In this document: positions 1-7,163 of the stretch, piece by piece
How positions within the stretch are numbered: position 1 is the stretch's first letter
Layout of the letters: every line of letters begins with the position of its first letter
Source of the DNA: Chitinophagaceae bacterium
Lineage (GTDB): Bacteria; Bacteroidota; Bacteroidia; Chitinophagales; Chitinophagaceae
Direction of reading: 5' to 3'
NCBI GenBank assembly: GCA_947454155.1
Contig: CANGIT010000005.1
Location: 121,044-185,043, forward strand
DNA length: 64,000 bases
Notes under the pieces: generated by a model
Told to the model about the DNA's origin: nothing
The model's database searches: none
The model's input: the letters and a program-made list of their open reading frames with translations, nothing else
Position numbers and translations under genes: made by a program

Positions 1-864
1 GTGGAGGATGCTGTCGAATGCAGCCGGTTCAAAGAGTTCGCGCTGGGCCTCGTTGGTACCGAGCGAAACTATGATGAGATCGGCATGCAGCGCCGGCAGT
101 TGTTGCCAGAAATTTTCGGTCAGGTTGTAATGGTCGTAACGGGCGCCATTCACACCAATGTTGTGATAGAGCACACCGGACTGACCGTTTTGCAAAGAAG
201 CACCATAAAACTGGAAGCTGCTGTCATTGTCCGAAAAATTCAATCCGAATGAAGAAACTGGTGCAGAAAAAGTGATGGGTTGCTGCTGATAGTCAAACGT
301 GTCGAGTCCACTGTAAATACGGCAACGGGTAGCCGAACTTTTTTTCAAAAACAGTCTTACCGAATTGAAACATTGAGTGCCATTAGCTTTATCTTTCAAT
401 CCGACCGTAAAGTTACCCTCCTTGGCTGCGGATTCCAGCACAAAGCCCGACAATCCGCTATTGGTGTCTATCTCGGGATGAGTAAGCCGGTTGAACTCCC
501 AGGCGGAGGTGGAGGAACTAACAATATCCAGCGGTGCGTTGGATTTGGCGAGCTGATACGGAAAAACCATTCCTCTTCCGGCATTGCCAAAGCGTTGCTG
601 AAACGCATCTCTTACCACCGAAGAAATGAAATCGGGCTGCGTGTGGGAATCGCCGAGCTGTACCACCGTCAGAATTCCTTTTTTAGTTTTTTCGAGCAGT
701 TGAAGCTTTTGGTAGAAAGCATCTATTTCGCCACAGAAAATTCGGTTTAAAGCATAGTTGATTTGCGGACCTGTTTCTGGTTTGGACTTATGGTGTTTTT
801 TTCGCTGTGCAAAGGCAGCCGAACAAAGCGAAAATAAAAGCAAGCAAACACCTAATTTTTTCAT
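1..864 (-). CDS. SGNH/GDSL-type hydrolase-like secreted protein (3' end cut by window)
   Basis: The frame is open from an ATG at 864 to the window edge, giving 288 residues with no stop, so the C-terminus is missing. Residues 1-20 look like a Sec signal peptide ending in AFAQ. SGNH family blocks are visible: block I GDSH at 71-74 (nucleophile Ser73), a block II/III-like GVNG at 237-240, and GTNEA at 269-273. The family hydrolyses esters, often O-acetyl groups on cell-wall or surface glycans; the substrate cannot be told from sequence. The final catalytic Asp-His block would lie beyond the window. It is the last of three co-directional genes with recR and the Big_5 lipoprotein. Confidence 0.85.
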   Translation of the reverse strand, partial: MKKLGVCLLLFSLCSAAFAQRKKHHKSKPETGPQINYALNRIFCGEIDAFYQKLQLLEKTKKGILTVVQLGDSHTQPDFISSVVRDAFQQRFGNAGRGMVFPYQLAKSNAPLDIVSSSTSAWEFNRLTHPEIDTNSGLSGFVLESAAKEGNFTVGLKDKANGTQCFNSVRLFLKKSSATRCRIYSGLDTFDYQQQPITFSAPVSSFGLNFSDNDSSFQFYGASLQNGQSGVLYHNIGVNGARYDHYNLTENFWQQLPALHADLIIVSLGTNEAQRELFEPAAFDSILH

Positions 865-932
865 GCGTGGAAGTTAGTTTGTAAAGGCTGATGATGATGC
901 GGCCGCTATTAAGATACCATCATTCGTATTGA

Positions 933-1556
933 TCAGCCGGCTGTTGCAATATAATGTTCAATCGGAATCCGGTTGGTGATGCTTTTGGCCAGTGTCATTT
1001 CATCGGCGTATTCCAGTTCTCCGCCGAATGCGATGCCTCTGGCTATCGTGGTAATCTTTACCGGCGTTTCCTTCAGTTTCCTTCCAATGTAATACACCGT
1101 GGTGTCGCCCTGAATATTGGGATTGAGAGCGAAAATGATTTCCTGCACCTCATCCTGCTTCACCCTGTTCACTAAGGATTCGATTTGCAAAGTTTCGGGG
1201 CCAATGCCATCAAGCGGAGAAATGATACCTCCCAAAACATGGTAAGTGCCGTTGAACTGTTGTGTACTCTCAATGGCAATCACATCGCGAATCGATTCCA
1301 CCACACAAATAAGCTGTTGCTTACGCGATGGATTGGAGCAGATGTTGCATACAGGCTGGTCGGAAACATTATGGCATTTTGTACAAAAGCTGATTTCCTT
1401 TCTCATTTTGGCCATCACCTCACTGAAATGTGAAACGTCTTTCTCAGGCTGCTTGATCAGGTGAAGCACAAGTCTCAGCGCCGTTTTTTTGCCAATACCG
1501 GGTAATTTGGCAAATTCATTCACAGCGTTTTCCAATAATTGCGAAGAGAAAGTCAT
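933..1556 (-). CDS. recR: Recombination protein RecR
   Basis: RecR works with RecO and RecF to load RecA at gaps during recombinational repair. The 207-residue protein has the normal length and order: an N-terminal helix-hairpin-helix (LPGIGKKTA near 18-26), a four-Cys zinc finger (Cys58, 61, 70, 73), a Toprim domain starting near 82 (ICVVES) and a C-terminal helical tail. The start is ATG at 1556, only four bases after a -7 promoter box. A 7-bp repeat array lies immediately upstream. It may also be read from the upstream Big_5 gene, but it has its own promoter-like box. Confidence 0.97.
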   Translation of the reverse strand: MTFSSQLLENAVNEFAKLPGIGKKTALRLVLHLIKQPEKDVSHFSEVMAKMRKEISFCTKCHNVSDQPVCNICSNPSRKQQLICVVESIRDVIAIESTQQFNGTYHVLGGIISPLDGIGPETLQIESLVNRVKQDEVQEIIFALNPNIQGDTTVYYIGRKLKETPVKITTIARGIAFGGELEYADEMTLAKSITNRIPIEHYIATAG

Positions 1557-1560
1557 GGTG

Positions 1561-1568
1561 CAAATTTA
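1561..1568 (-). promoter_or_regulatory. -7 box of recR (TAnnTTTG)
   Basis: The minus strand reads TAAATTTG, a perfect match to the Bacteroidota -7 consensus TAnnTTTG. Four bases (CACC) separate it from the recR ATG, so transcription would start at or next to the start codon. No clear -33 TTTG partner is visible. Confidence 0.6.
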
Positions 1569-1613
1569 GGGCTTTGAGGGAAGCAGGATTTGATAATTTG
1601 AAGATTTGATGAT

Positions 1614-1711
1614 GCTGGATACTGGATGCTGGATGCTGGATGCTGGATGCTGGATGCTGGATACTGGATACTGGATGCTGGATGCTGGATGCTGGATACT
1701 GGGTACTGGAT
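1614..1711. repeat. Heptanucleotide tandem array, 14 copies of (G/A)CTGGAT
   Basis: Fourteen consecutive 7-bp units run from 1614 to 1711, alternating GCTGGAT and ACTGGAT, with one variant (ACTGGGT). It fills the gap between recR and the Big_5 gene. Open frames across it encode only the translated repeat and are not genes. A related nine-copy array is at 15227-15289. Confidence 0.95.
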
Positions 1712-1751
1712 GTTTTATCTACCTTATTTACATTACTTGTTTCTGGCGAGT

Positions 1752-3161
1752 TCACAATTCCACATCACGCTCATTGTCCCAATCGGCCTTGATGGCGATT
1801 TTCTGTTGCAGTGTAATGGCGCGTTCTGGTTGTTTCTTTTTGCCGTAATCACCCGGATCCCATTTTCCGTTTTCATTTACATCATACAAAACCCTTACTT
1901 CAAACTCACCAGGCAACATCATCTTGTTTTGCCAGGTATTGGCAGTAACCGGAAACTTCCATTTCACCTGTTCGCCATCCATGAATTGCAACAACGGATG
2001 TTTGCTCAAATCAAGGTTGCTGAAATTGATTTTCAATGATCCGTACTCCGCAATTGATTTCACCGTAAAGTGTATCGTGTCATTTTTTAGAATGGTAAGC
2101 CCCGTTGAGTCTTCGGCGTATTTCGGTTTTAAAATCAGATGCAATTGCTCATCTGGCACCCAGGTTTTGGACAAGCTTATTTTTTTTCGGGTACTGTCGA
2201 GCGTTATGGCAGAGCCGGCAATCGGTTTGTAATTGGTGTCGCAGAACCAAATGGAGTCTTTGTTCCAGTTTTTTAAGGCAGAGGGGAAGCTCAGCTCAAG
2301 CGGTTGCAGAAGATCCTGCTTGCCATTGATGAAGTTGTTGACGTAACGGAGTTTCTTTTCTTCACTTTTTTTGGAGGATGTGGCGGCCGGTATTTTATCC
2401 TGCTCTTTTTCCGCATACGCATAAAGACTAATGCTTTCGGGGTTTTCGGCACTGGCTATGGGCTGATCTAGAAATCCAAAGGTTTCAGTTTTGGCGTTGT
2501 AAAATTTGTTCCCATCCCCGTCTTTCAGCACATACACGCGAAACTCATCAGCGGGCAGATTGTTGAAAACAAATTCACCTTTGCCATTAAGGCGTGTGAG
2601 GTAATCAGGGCGCTTGGTTTGAACAGCCGAATCGGGAGCGTTTCGGTAAAGCAGCACTTTGAGGGTACTGTCTGTTTTACCACTTTCGGCCAGCCAAACT
2701 TTTCCTTTGAGTTGAAAGGAGTCAATCTGTGAACCTGTGGAAAAAACATAGGAAAATCCTTTGAGGATATTGCCTTCATTGATATCGGCGACAGCGTTGC
2801 CAAAGTCAATCGAGAAGGTGGTATTGGGCGATAAGGTGTCTTTGAGTTTGATAGAGATGGTTCTTAAACTGCTGCTGATGATCGGGTTGTGTTTGGGCAA
2901 AGGCGAAATGATTAGATTTTCCGACAGGTCTTTCAATTCGATATACTCGTTGAAACTGATGTTGATGCGATTACCTTTGAAATTGATGGTTTTGTTGTCG
3001 GGACTGGCCTTTACCAAAACTGGAGCCAGCGTATCTTTCGGTCCGCCCGTGGGTGCGCCAATCTGCGCGCAGCCGGTTAGCATTAAACTATAAACGACTG
3101 CAGCGATGAGGATCAGCAACAAAAAAAAGCGAAAATTCTTATTCGGATGAACAGCAAACAT
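1752..3161 (-). CDS. Ig-like (Big_5) domain lipoprotein
   Basis: A 469-residue envelope lipoprotein. After the hydrophobic N-terminus the lipobox LTGC places the acylated Cys at residue 31. The following segment (PTGGPKDTLAPVLVKASP) is the typical start of Bacteroidota Big_5 proteins, which carry an Ig-like domain of about 100 residues followed by beta-rich repeats. No enzymatic motif is seen. A longer frame could start at a TTG at 3170, but that TTG is part of the -7 box at 3168-3175, so ATG 3161 is chosen. It is the first gene of a three-gene minus-strand set. Its exact role is unknown. Confidence 0.85.
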   Translation of the reverse strand: MFAVHPNKNFRFFLLLILIAAVVYSLMLTGCAQIGAPTGGPKDTLAPVLVKASPDNKTINFKGNRINISFNEYIELKDLSENLIISPLPKHNPIISSSLRTISIKLKDTLSPNTTFSIDFGNAVADINEGNILKGFSYVFSTGSQIDSFQLKGKVWLAESGKTDSTLKVLLYRNAPDSAVQTKRPDYLTRLNGKGEFVFNNLPADEFRVYVLKDGDGNKFYNAKTETFGFLDQPIASAENPESISLYAYAEKEQDKIPAATSSKKSEEKKLRYVNNFINGKQDLLQPLELSFPSALKNWNKDSIWFCDTNYKPIAGSAITLDSTRKKISLSKTWVPDEQLHLILKPKYAEDSTGLTILKNDTIHFTVKSIAEYGSLKINFSNLDLSKHPLLQFMDGEQVKWKFPVTANTWQNKMMLPGEFEVRVLYDVNENGKWDPGDYGKKKQPERAITLQQKIAIKADWDNERDVEL

Positions 3162-3167
3162 AGGCCG

Positions 3168-3175
3168 CAAAGTTA
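3168..3175 (-). promoter_or_regulatory. -7 box of the Big_5 lipoprotein gene
   Basis: The minus strand reads TAACTTTG, six bases before ATG 3161. It overlaps the upstream TTG, which decides against that TTG as the start codon. Confidence 0.6.
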
Positions 3176-3252
3176 GGAGTAAATATGAAGTGGTGCCACA
3201 GAATAAAGGCGTTGCTCACGAACCTTATGCCCGCTTTTTTGTTTAGGTTGAT

Positions 3253-3714
3253 ATGAGTAAAGTATATTCCCTGAAAACGGTTCAACTGATCCGTACCGAC
3301 ATGCAAACCGCCTGGTCTTTTTTCAGCAGTCCCGCCAACCTTCAAAAAATCACCCCTCAACAATTGGGATTTCAGATCATTTCAAAGCATCATGGTGCAA
3401 GTATGTATGCCGGGCAGATCATCGAATACAAGGTGAAGCCGGTGCTGGGCATACCGCTTTACTGGATGACAGAAATCACGCATGTGGAAGACAAGAAATT
3501 CTTTGTAGATGAACAACGCTTTGGTCCTTACACGATGTGGCACCATCAGCATCATTTCAGAGAAGTGGAAGGAGGCGTTGAAATGACAGACATTGTCCAT
3601 TACAAGTTGCCGTTGGGTTGGCTGGGCGACATCGCTCATGCGATGTTTGTCAAAAAACAACTGCAGCAGATTTTCGATTACCGATACAAAATTGTAGAGG
3701 AGATCTTTGTTTGA
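3253..3714 (+). CDS. SRPBCC-fold ligand-binding protein
   Basis: A 153-residue soluble protein with the START/SRPBCC pattern: an opening strand (LIRTDMQTAWSFFSSPANL), a long beta-sheet section with FGPYTMWHHQHHF near 96-108, and a C-terminal helix. This family includes cyclase/coenzyme Q-binding-like proteins with a hydrophobic pocket. Bacteroidota homologues are mostly annotated only as SRPBCC family protein, and the ligand is unknown. ATG 3253 is the only suitable start. It is transcribed alone, divergent from the lipoprotein gene and convergent with the TPR gene. Confidence 0.8.
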   Translation: MSKVYSLKTVQLIRTDMQTAWSFFSSPANLQKITPQQLGFQIISKHHGASMYAGQIIEYKVKPVLGIPLYWMTEITHVEDKKFFVDEQRFGPYTMWHHQHHFREVEGGVEMTDIVHYKLPLGWLGDIAHAMFVKKQLQQIFDYRYKIVEEIFV

Positions 3715-3816
3715 AAATTAATTGAACCTATCGAACACATTGAACGTATTCAACCTTTGTCTGTCGGTTTATCCAACGTGTTCAAGCTGGTCAGATCTTA
3801 AAATATAAACCTTTCG

Positions 3817-4470
3817 TTAGCCTGGCATTCTGGAAATGTACTTTTCCATTTGTTTGATTTGCTCTACAATCTGTGGCGTAGTGGCTTTAAAGCTTTTGGC
3901 TTTTCTGAAAAACTCTTTAGCGGCACGGAACTCTCTTTTATTGATCATGATGGAAGAAAGCTGTAAGTAAGCGGCAGCATTGTTTTCGGCGTCGGGCAAG
4001 CCGGCTTTGATGGCCTGACGGATATAAGATTCCGCCTGACGCACATCTCCCTTCTGCATACTGAGCATACCCAATTGCAGTTTACTGGGGCCTTCGGCTT
4101 GTTGTGTAAACTGACCGCCCAGAGAAAGTCCCTTCTTCATCATCTTCTCAGCACTGTCAAAATCCTGTGAAGCCATGGCCAGATTACCTTTTAGCGTATA
4201 ATATACGGAACGTACCGGCTTGATCAATAAGCCCGGAAACATGATGGAATCCACAATTTTTTTAGCCGCTTCCAAATCGCCGGTTTCCATGGATGACTGA
4301 ATCAAGCGCAGGGGTCCCAACAGAAAGTGACCCAAGATACTGATGATGGCAACTAGGTACAATATAAAAGAAGGCCAGAATCCGGTTTCGAGATGCACAT
4401 AAATGGCCAATGCCAGCAAAGCCAATCCTAACCAAAGGCGATACTTGATGTATAGATTAAACCATTTCAT
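3817..4470 (-). CDS. Membrane-anchored tetratricopeptide repeat protein
   Basis: A 217-residue protein beginning at ATG 4470; the longer frame from 4497 would need a TTG codon. Two closely spaced hydrophobic segments cover roughly residues 7-50. The rest is a helical tail with TPR-like repeats, for example KGNLAMASQDFDSAEKMMKK and AYLQLSSIMINKREFRAAKE, which would face the cytoplasm or periplasm as a protein-binding scaffold. No partner is suggested by the neighbours. Function unknown beyond a scaffold role. Confidence 0.75.
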   Translation of the reverse strand: MKWFNLYIKYRLWLGLALLALAIYVHLETGFWPSFILYLVAIISILGHFLLGPLRLIQSSMETGDLEAAKKIVDSIMFPGLLIKPVRSVYYTLKGNLAMASQDFDSAEKMMKKGLSLGGQFTQQAEGPSKLQLGMLSMQKGDVRQAESYIRQAIKAGLPDAENNAAAYLQLSSIMINKREFRAAKEFFRKAKSFKATTPQIVEQIKQMEKYISRMPG

Positions 4471-4616
4471 ATTCAATTCGTTTTTAAGTTTTTTCAATGA
4501 AGAAGAGCCTCAACAGCTCATCGTTGCTTTTGCTTAAGCGGCAATGGCTCGCTGAAAGGCGTTTCGCAGTGAAATTTGGAGCGCAAAGATAATGATTCGG
4601 GCTTTCATTTTTTGTC

Positions 4617-4624
4617 TAATTTTG
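4617..4624 (+). promoter_or_regulatory. -7 box upstream of the PKD gene
   Basis: TAATTTTG matches TAnnTTTG and lies about 60 bases before the start codon of the PKD protein gene, leaving a normal leader. Confidence 0.45.
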
Positions 4625-4686
4625 CGCGTCAGGCAACGAAAAAGACTACAACAGTCATCTATCTGCCGTAGCATAAATAAAACATA

Positions 4687-6846
4687 ATGATGAAAAAAAT
4701 TTACACGCTTTTCTTTTCGATGATTTTGCTGTTGGGTGCAGCCAATGCCCAGTTTCAAAATTGCAATGCTTCTTTTACTTCCGCCAACAACGGCAACACG
4801 GTCTTTTTCGCACCGGCAGTAGTGGATTCGCTGGTTAGCCAGTACTGGAGCTTTGGCGACGGCTCAAGCAGTATGGTAGCCAATCCGATTCATACTTACA
4901 GTGCTTGTGGTACTTACACCGTTTTTCATTTTACCAACCTGCACGATTCTGCAGGTAATTTAATTTGTCAGGATAGCACTATTCAGGCCATCACCATCGC
5001 GTGCAATACGCCTTGCGGAGCACAAGCCTTTTTTAGTGCCTCCACAGTAAACAACCAATCGAATGTGTTCTTGTTTACCAACGGATCTACCGCTTCTCCC
5101 AACGCACAATGTGTTTGGAATTTTGGCGATGGCTCCATTTCAACCCCTCAGCCCATCGGCAACATCACCCATACATACGCCCAATCTGGTGTATATAATG
5201 TTTGTCTGGTAGTGACATCCGGAACACCAGGCACTACCAACGTTTGCCGTGATACCTTCTGTCTGTCGGTTCAGGCACAGGTAACAACGCCGGCATGTAA
5301 TATCGCTGCGGCCTTCACCTCCGACAATACTGTTGCTCCTAATGTATTTACCTTCATCAACCTGAGTACCGGCCTTGCCGCCGGCGATTCTGTGGTATGG
5401 AGCTTCGACGACGGTTCTTATGGATTTGATTTTAATCCTAACCATACTTATGCCAACGCCGGCACTTATACTGTATGCTTGAGCATTAGCAGATACATCA
5501 CCGGCGCACCACCTTGCGTTAGTGACATCTGCCATCAGGTGGTGGTTACTTCACCTACTCCTTGCGCCGTGTTACCACGATTCACCCTGCAGGTTTCTCC
5601 AAACCAATCCAATGTGGTGACCGTCACCAACACCACCACACCCAATCTCGGACTGGCCACCTGGACTTTCGGCGACAGCACTACCGCCACCGGCAATATC
5701 ATCACCCATACTTTTACTCAGCCCGGCACATATAGCATCTGTATGCATGTGCAACTCAACAATACTTGTGGCAGCGACACTTGCGGAACCGTAGTGATTA
5801 CCAGCACGCCCACACCATGTAACCTCATTGCCGGTTTCACATCAGCTGCCACATCAGCCGCCAATACTTATGCATTCACCAACACTTCAACCGGATTTGC
5901 CGCAGGCGATTCTATCCGCTGGAGCTTTGGCGACGGTAGTTACAGCTTCGATATCAATCCGGTTCATACATATGCTGCACCAGGAACTTATCAGGTTTGT
6001 CTCTGGCTCAGAAAAAATCCAACCACACCGGGTACAACACCTTGTATTGCCGAATTATGCTATGGCATCACAGTAGGTTCTCCATGCAACATCGTTCCTG
6101 CCATTGCGTATCAGCCAGTAGCCGGACAACCCAATGTATATACATTCATCAACACATCTATTGGTTCCAATGCCAACACAATCGCTTCATGGTACTTCAG
6201 CGATTCTACTACAGCAAGCGGCAATATGGTTACGCATAGCTTCGCCGGTCCGGGTACCTATCAGGCCTGTATACACGTAGCCGTTAACAACACCTGCGCT
6301 GCGGATACTTGTGTTATCATTACTGTTGGAACGCCTCCTTGCAACTTGAACGCTTCATTTGTTTGGTCACCAGCCAATGTTGCCCAGTCGATGGCTTTCG
6401 CCAATACTTCCATGGGATTGAGCGTGGGCGATTCGGTGAGCTGGAACTTCGGCGACGGAAGCTCTTCCGCACAGATAAGTCCTGTTCACACTTATGCAGC
6501 AGCCGGATCTTATGATGTTTGTTTGCGCATCAGCAAACCCGCCATTCCAGGTTTCCCTGCCTGCGTGAGTGAAGTTTGTCATACAGTTGTGATTCCTCAG
6601 GCTTTGCTGGCTTATCCCAATCCGGTCAGCAACATAGTTAACGTGAATGTGAATCTGAGTTCGGCACAATCCATTTATGCTTGTCTGTTCAATTCACAAA
6701 ATGTGTTCATCGCTCAACAAATCGTATCGGGCAATTCCGGTACCAATACCATCAGTTTCAATATACAAAATCTGGCACCGGGTTATTACACCATCAGGTT
6801 GTATTACAATGGTCAGTTCAGCACGGCGAGATTCCTGAAACTGTAA
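4687..6846 (+). CDS. Secreted multi-PKD-domain protein with T9SS sorting domain
   Basis: A 719-residue secreted protein. It has a signal peptide (about 1-22, ending ANAQ), seven PKD domains marked by W-x-F-G/D/S-D-G/S and HTYxxxGTY motifs, and a C-terminal type IX secretion sorting domain (about 640-719) starting LLAYPNPVSN. PKD domains are Ig-like modules in surface adhesins and glycan-binding proteins. Domains 3-7 alternate between two sequence types (A-B-A-B-A), pointing to duplication of a two-domain block. Two adjacent ATGs (4687, 4690) are possible starts. No catalytic domain is visible, so adhesion or structural function is inferred. Confidence 0.92.
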   Translation: MMKKIYTLFFSMILLLGAANAQFQNCNASFTSANNGNTVFFAPAVVDSLVSQYWSFGDGSSSMVANPIHTYSACGTYTVFHFTNLHDSAGNLICQDSTIQAITIACNTPCGAQAFFSASTVNNQSNVFLFTNGSTASPNAQCVWNFGDGSISTPQPIGNITHTYAQSGVYNVCLVVTSGTPGTTNVCRDTFCLSVQAQVTTPACNIAAAFTSDNTVAPNVFTFINLSTGLAAGDSVVWSFDDGSYGFDFNPNHTYANAGTYTVCLSISRYITGAPPCVSDICHQVVVTSPTPCAVLPRFTLQVSPNQSNVVTVTNTTTPNLGLATWTFGDSTTATGNIITHTFTQPGTYSICMHVQLNNTCGSDTCGTVVITSTPTPCNLIAGFTSAATSAANTYAFTNTSTGFAAGDSIRWSFGDGSYSFDINPVHTYAAPGTYQVCLWLRKNPTTPGTTPCIAELCYGITVGSPCNIVPAIAYQPVAGQPNVYTFINTSIGSNANTIASWYFSDSTTASGNMVTHSFAGPGTYQACIHVAVNNTCAADTCVIITVGTPPCNLNASFVWSPANVAQSMAFANTSMGLSVGDSVSWNFGDGSSSAQISPVHTYAAAGSYDVCLRISKPAIPGFPACVSEVCHTVVIPQALLAYPNPVSNIVNVNVNLSSAQSIYACLFNSQNVFIAQQIVSGNSGTNTISFNIQNLAPGYYTIRLYYNGQFSTARFLKL

Positions 6847-6866
6847 TCGATCAATAACATTTATTA

Positions 6867-6896
6867 AAAACGGCTGCTGTAAAAGGCGGCCGTTTT
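6867..6896 (+). terminator. Rho-independent terminator after the PKD gene
   Basis: AAAACGGC at 6867-6874 pairs with GCCGTTTT at 6889-6896 across a short loop. The hairpin begins about 20 bases after the stop codon and merges into a T-rich tract. Confidence 0.75.
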
Positions 6897-6933
6897 CTTT
6901 TGGATATGAAGTGGGATGATAAAAGTAAACATG

Positions 6934-6941
6934 TATTTTTG
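6934..6941 (+). promoter_or_regulatory. -7 box upstream of tRNA-Arg
   Basis: TATTTTTG fits TAnnTTTG and lies 36 bases before the mature tRNA 5' end, consistent with a short 5' leader removed by RNase P. Confidence 0.4.
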
Positions 6942-6977
6942 CCAACCGAAAACAGCAGGATGGCTGTGTCGGCGTTT

Positions 6978-7049
6978 CGTCCCATAGTTTAATGGATAAA
7001 ACGAGTGTTTCCTAAACACTTGATCTAAGTTCGATTCTTGGTGGGACGA
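6978..7049 (+). tRNA. tRNA-Arg (anticodon CCU)
   Basis: A full cloverleaf is seen. The acceptor stem is CGTCCCA (6978-6984) with TGGGACG (7042-7048). The D arm begins GTTT and ends AAAC. The anticodon stem AGTGT/ACACT encloses the loop TTCCTAA with anticodon CCT at 7011-7013. The T arm is CTAAG-TTCGATT-CTTGG. The discriminator base is A7049. CCA is not encoded. The gene is followed directly by a terminator, so it is a single-gene unit. Confidence 0.95.
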
Positions 7050-7053
7050 CAAA

Positions 7054-7081
7054 AAAATCCTCTGCAATTGCAGAGGATTTT
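7054..7081 (+). terminator. Terminator of the tRNA-Arg gene
   Basis: A perfect inverted repeat, AAAATCCTCTGC facing GCAGAGGATTTT around a central AATT, starts five bases after the tRNA and ends in a T tract. Confidence 0.9.
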
Positions 7082-7133
7082 TGATTGAAAGGGTTTAGGG
7101 GTTTGGAAGATTTCATGTCCAACTATTTATCAA

Positions 7134-7141
7134 TATTTTTG
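7134..7141 (+). promoter_or_regulatory. -7 box upstream of the SBBP gene
   Basis: TATTTTTG matches TAnnTTTG and lies 22 bases before ATG 7164. Confidence 0.5.
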
Positions 7142-7163
7142 CGCTGCTAAAAATATATCAGCA

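Noticed and set aside
1516..2039. ORFs on both strands rich in SSIQHPA or MLDAGCW repeats
   Set aside because: They translate the 7-bp array at 1614-1711 and run into real genes in other frames.
6979..7048. Shorter tRNA boundaries starting at GTCCCAT
   Set aside because: That register breaks the T stem; starting at 6978 pairs all four stems.
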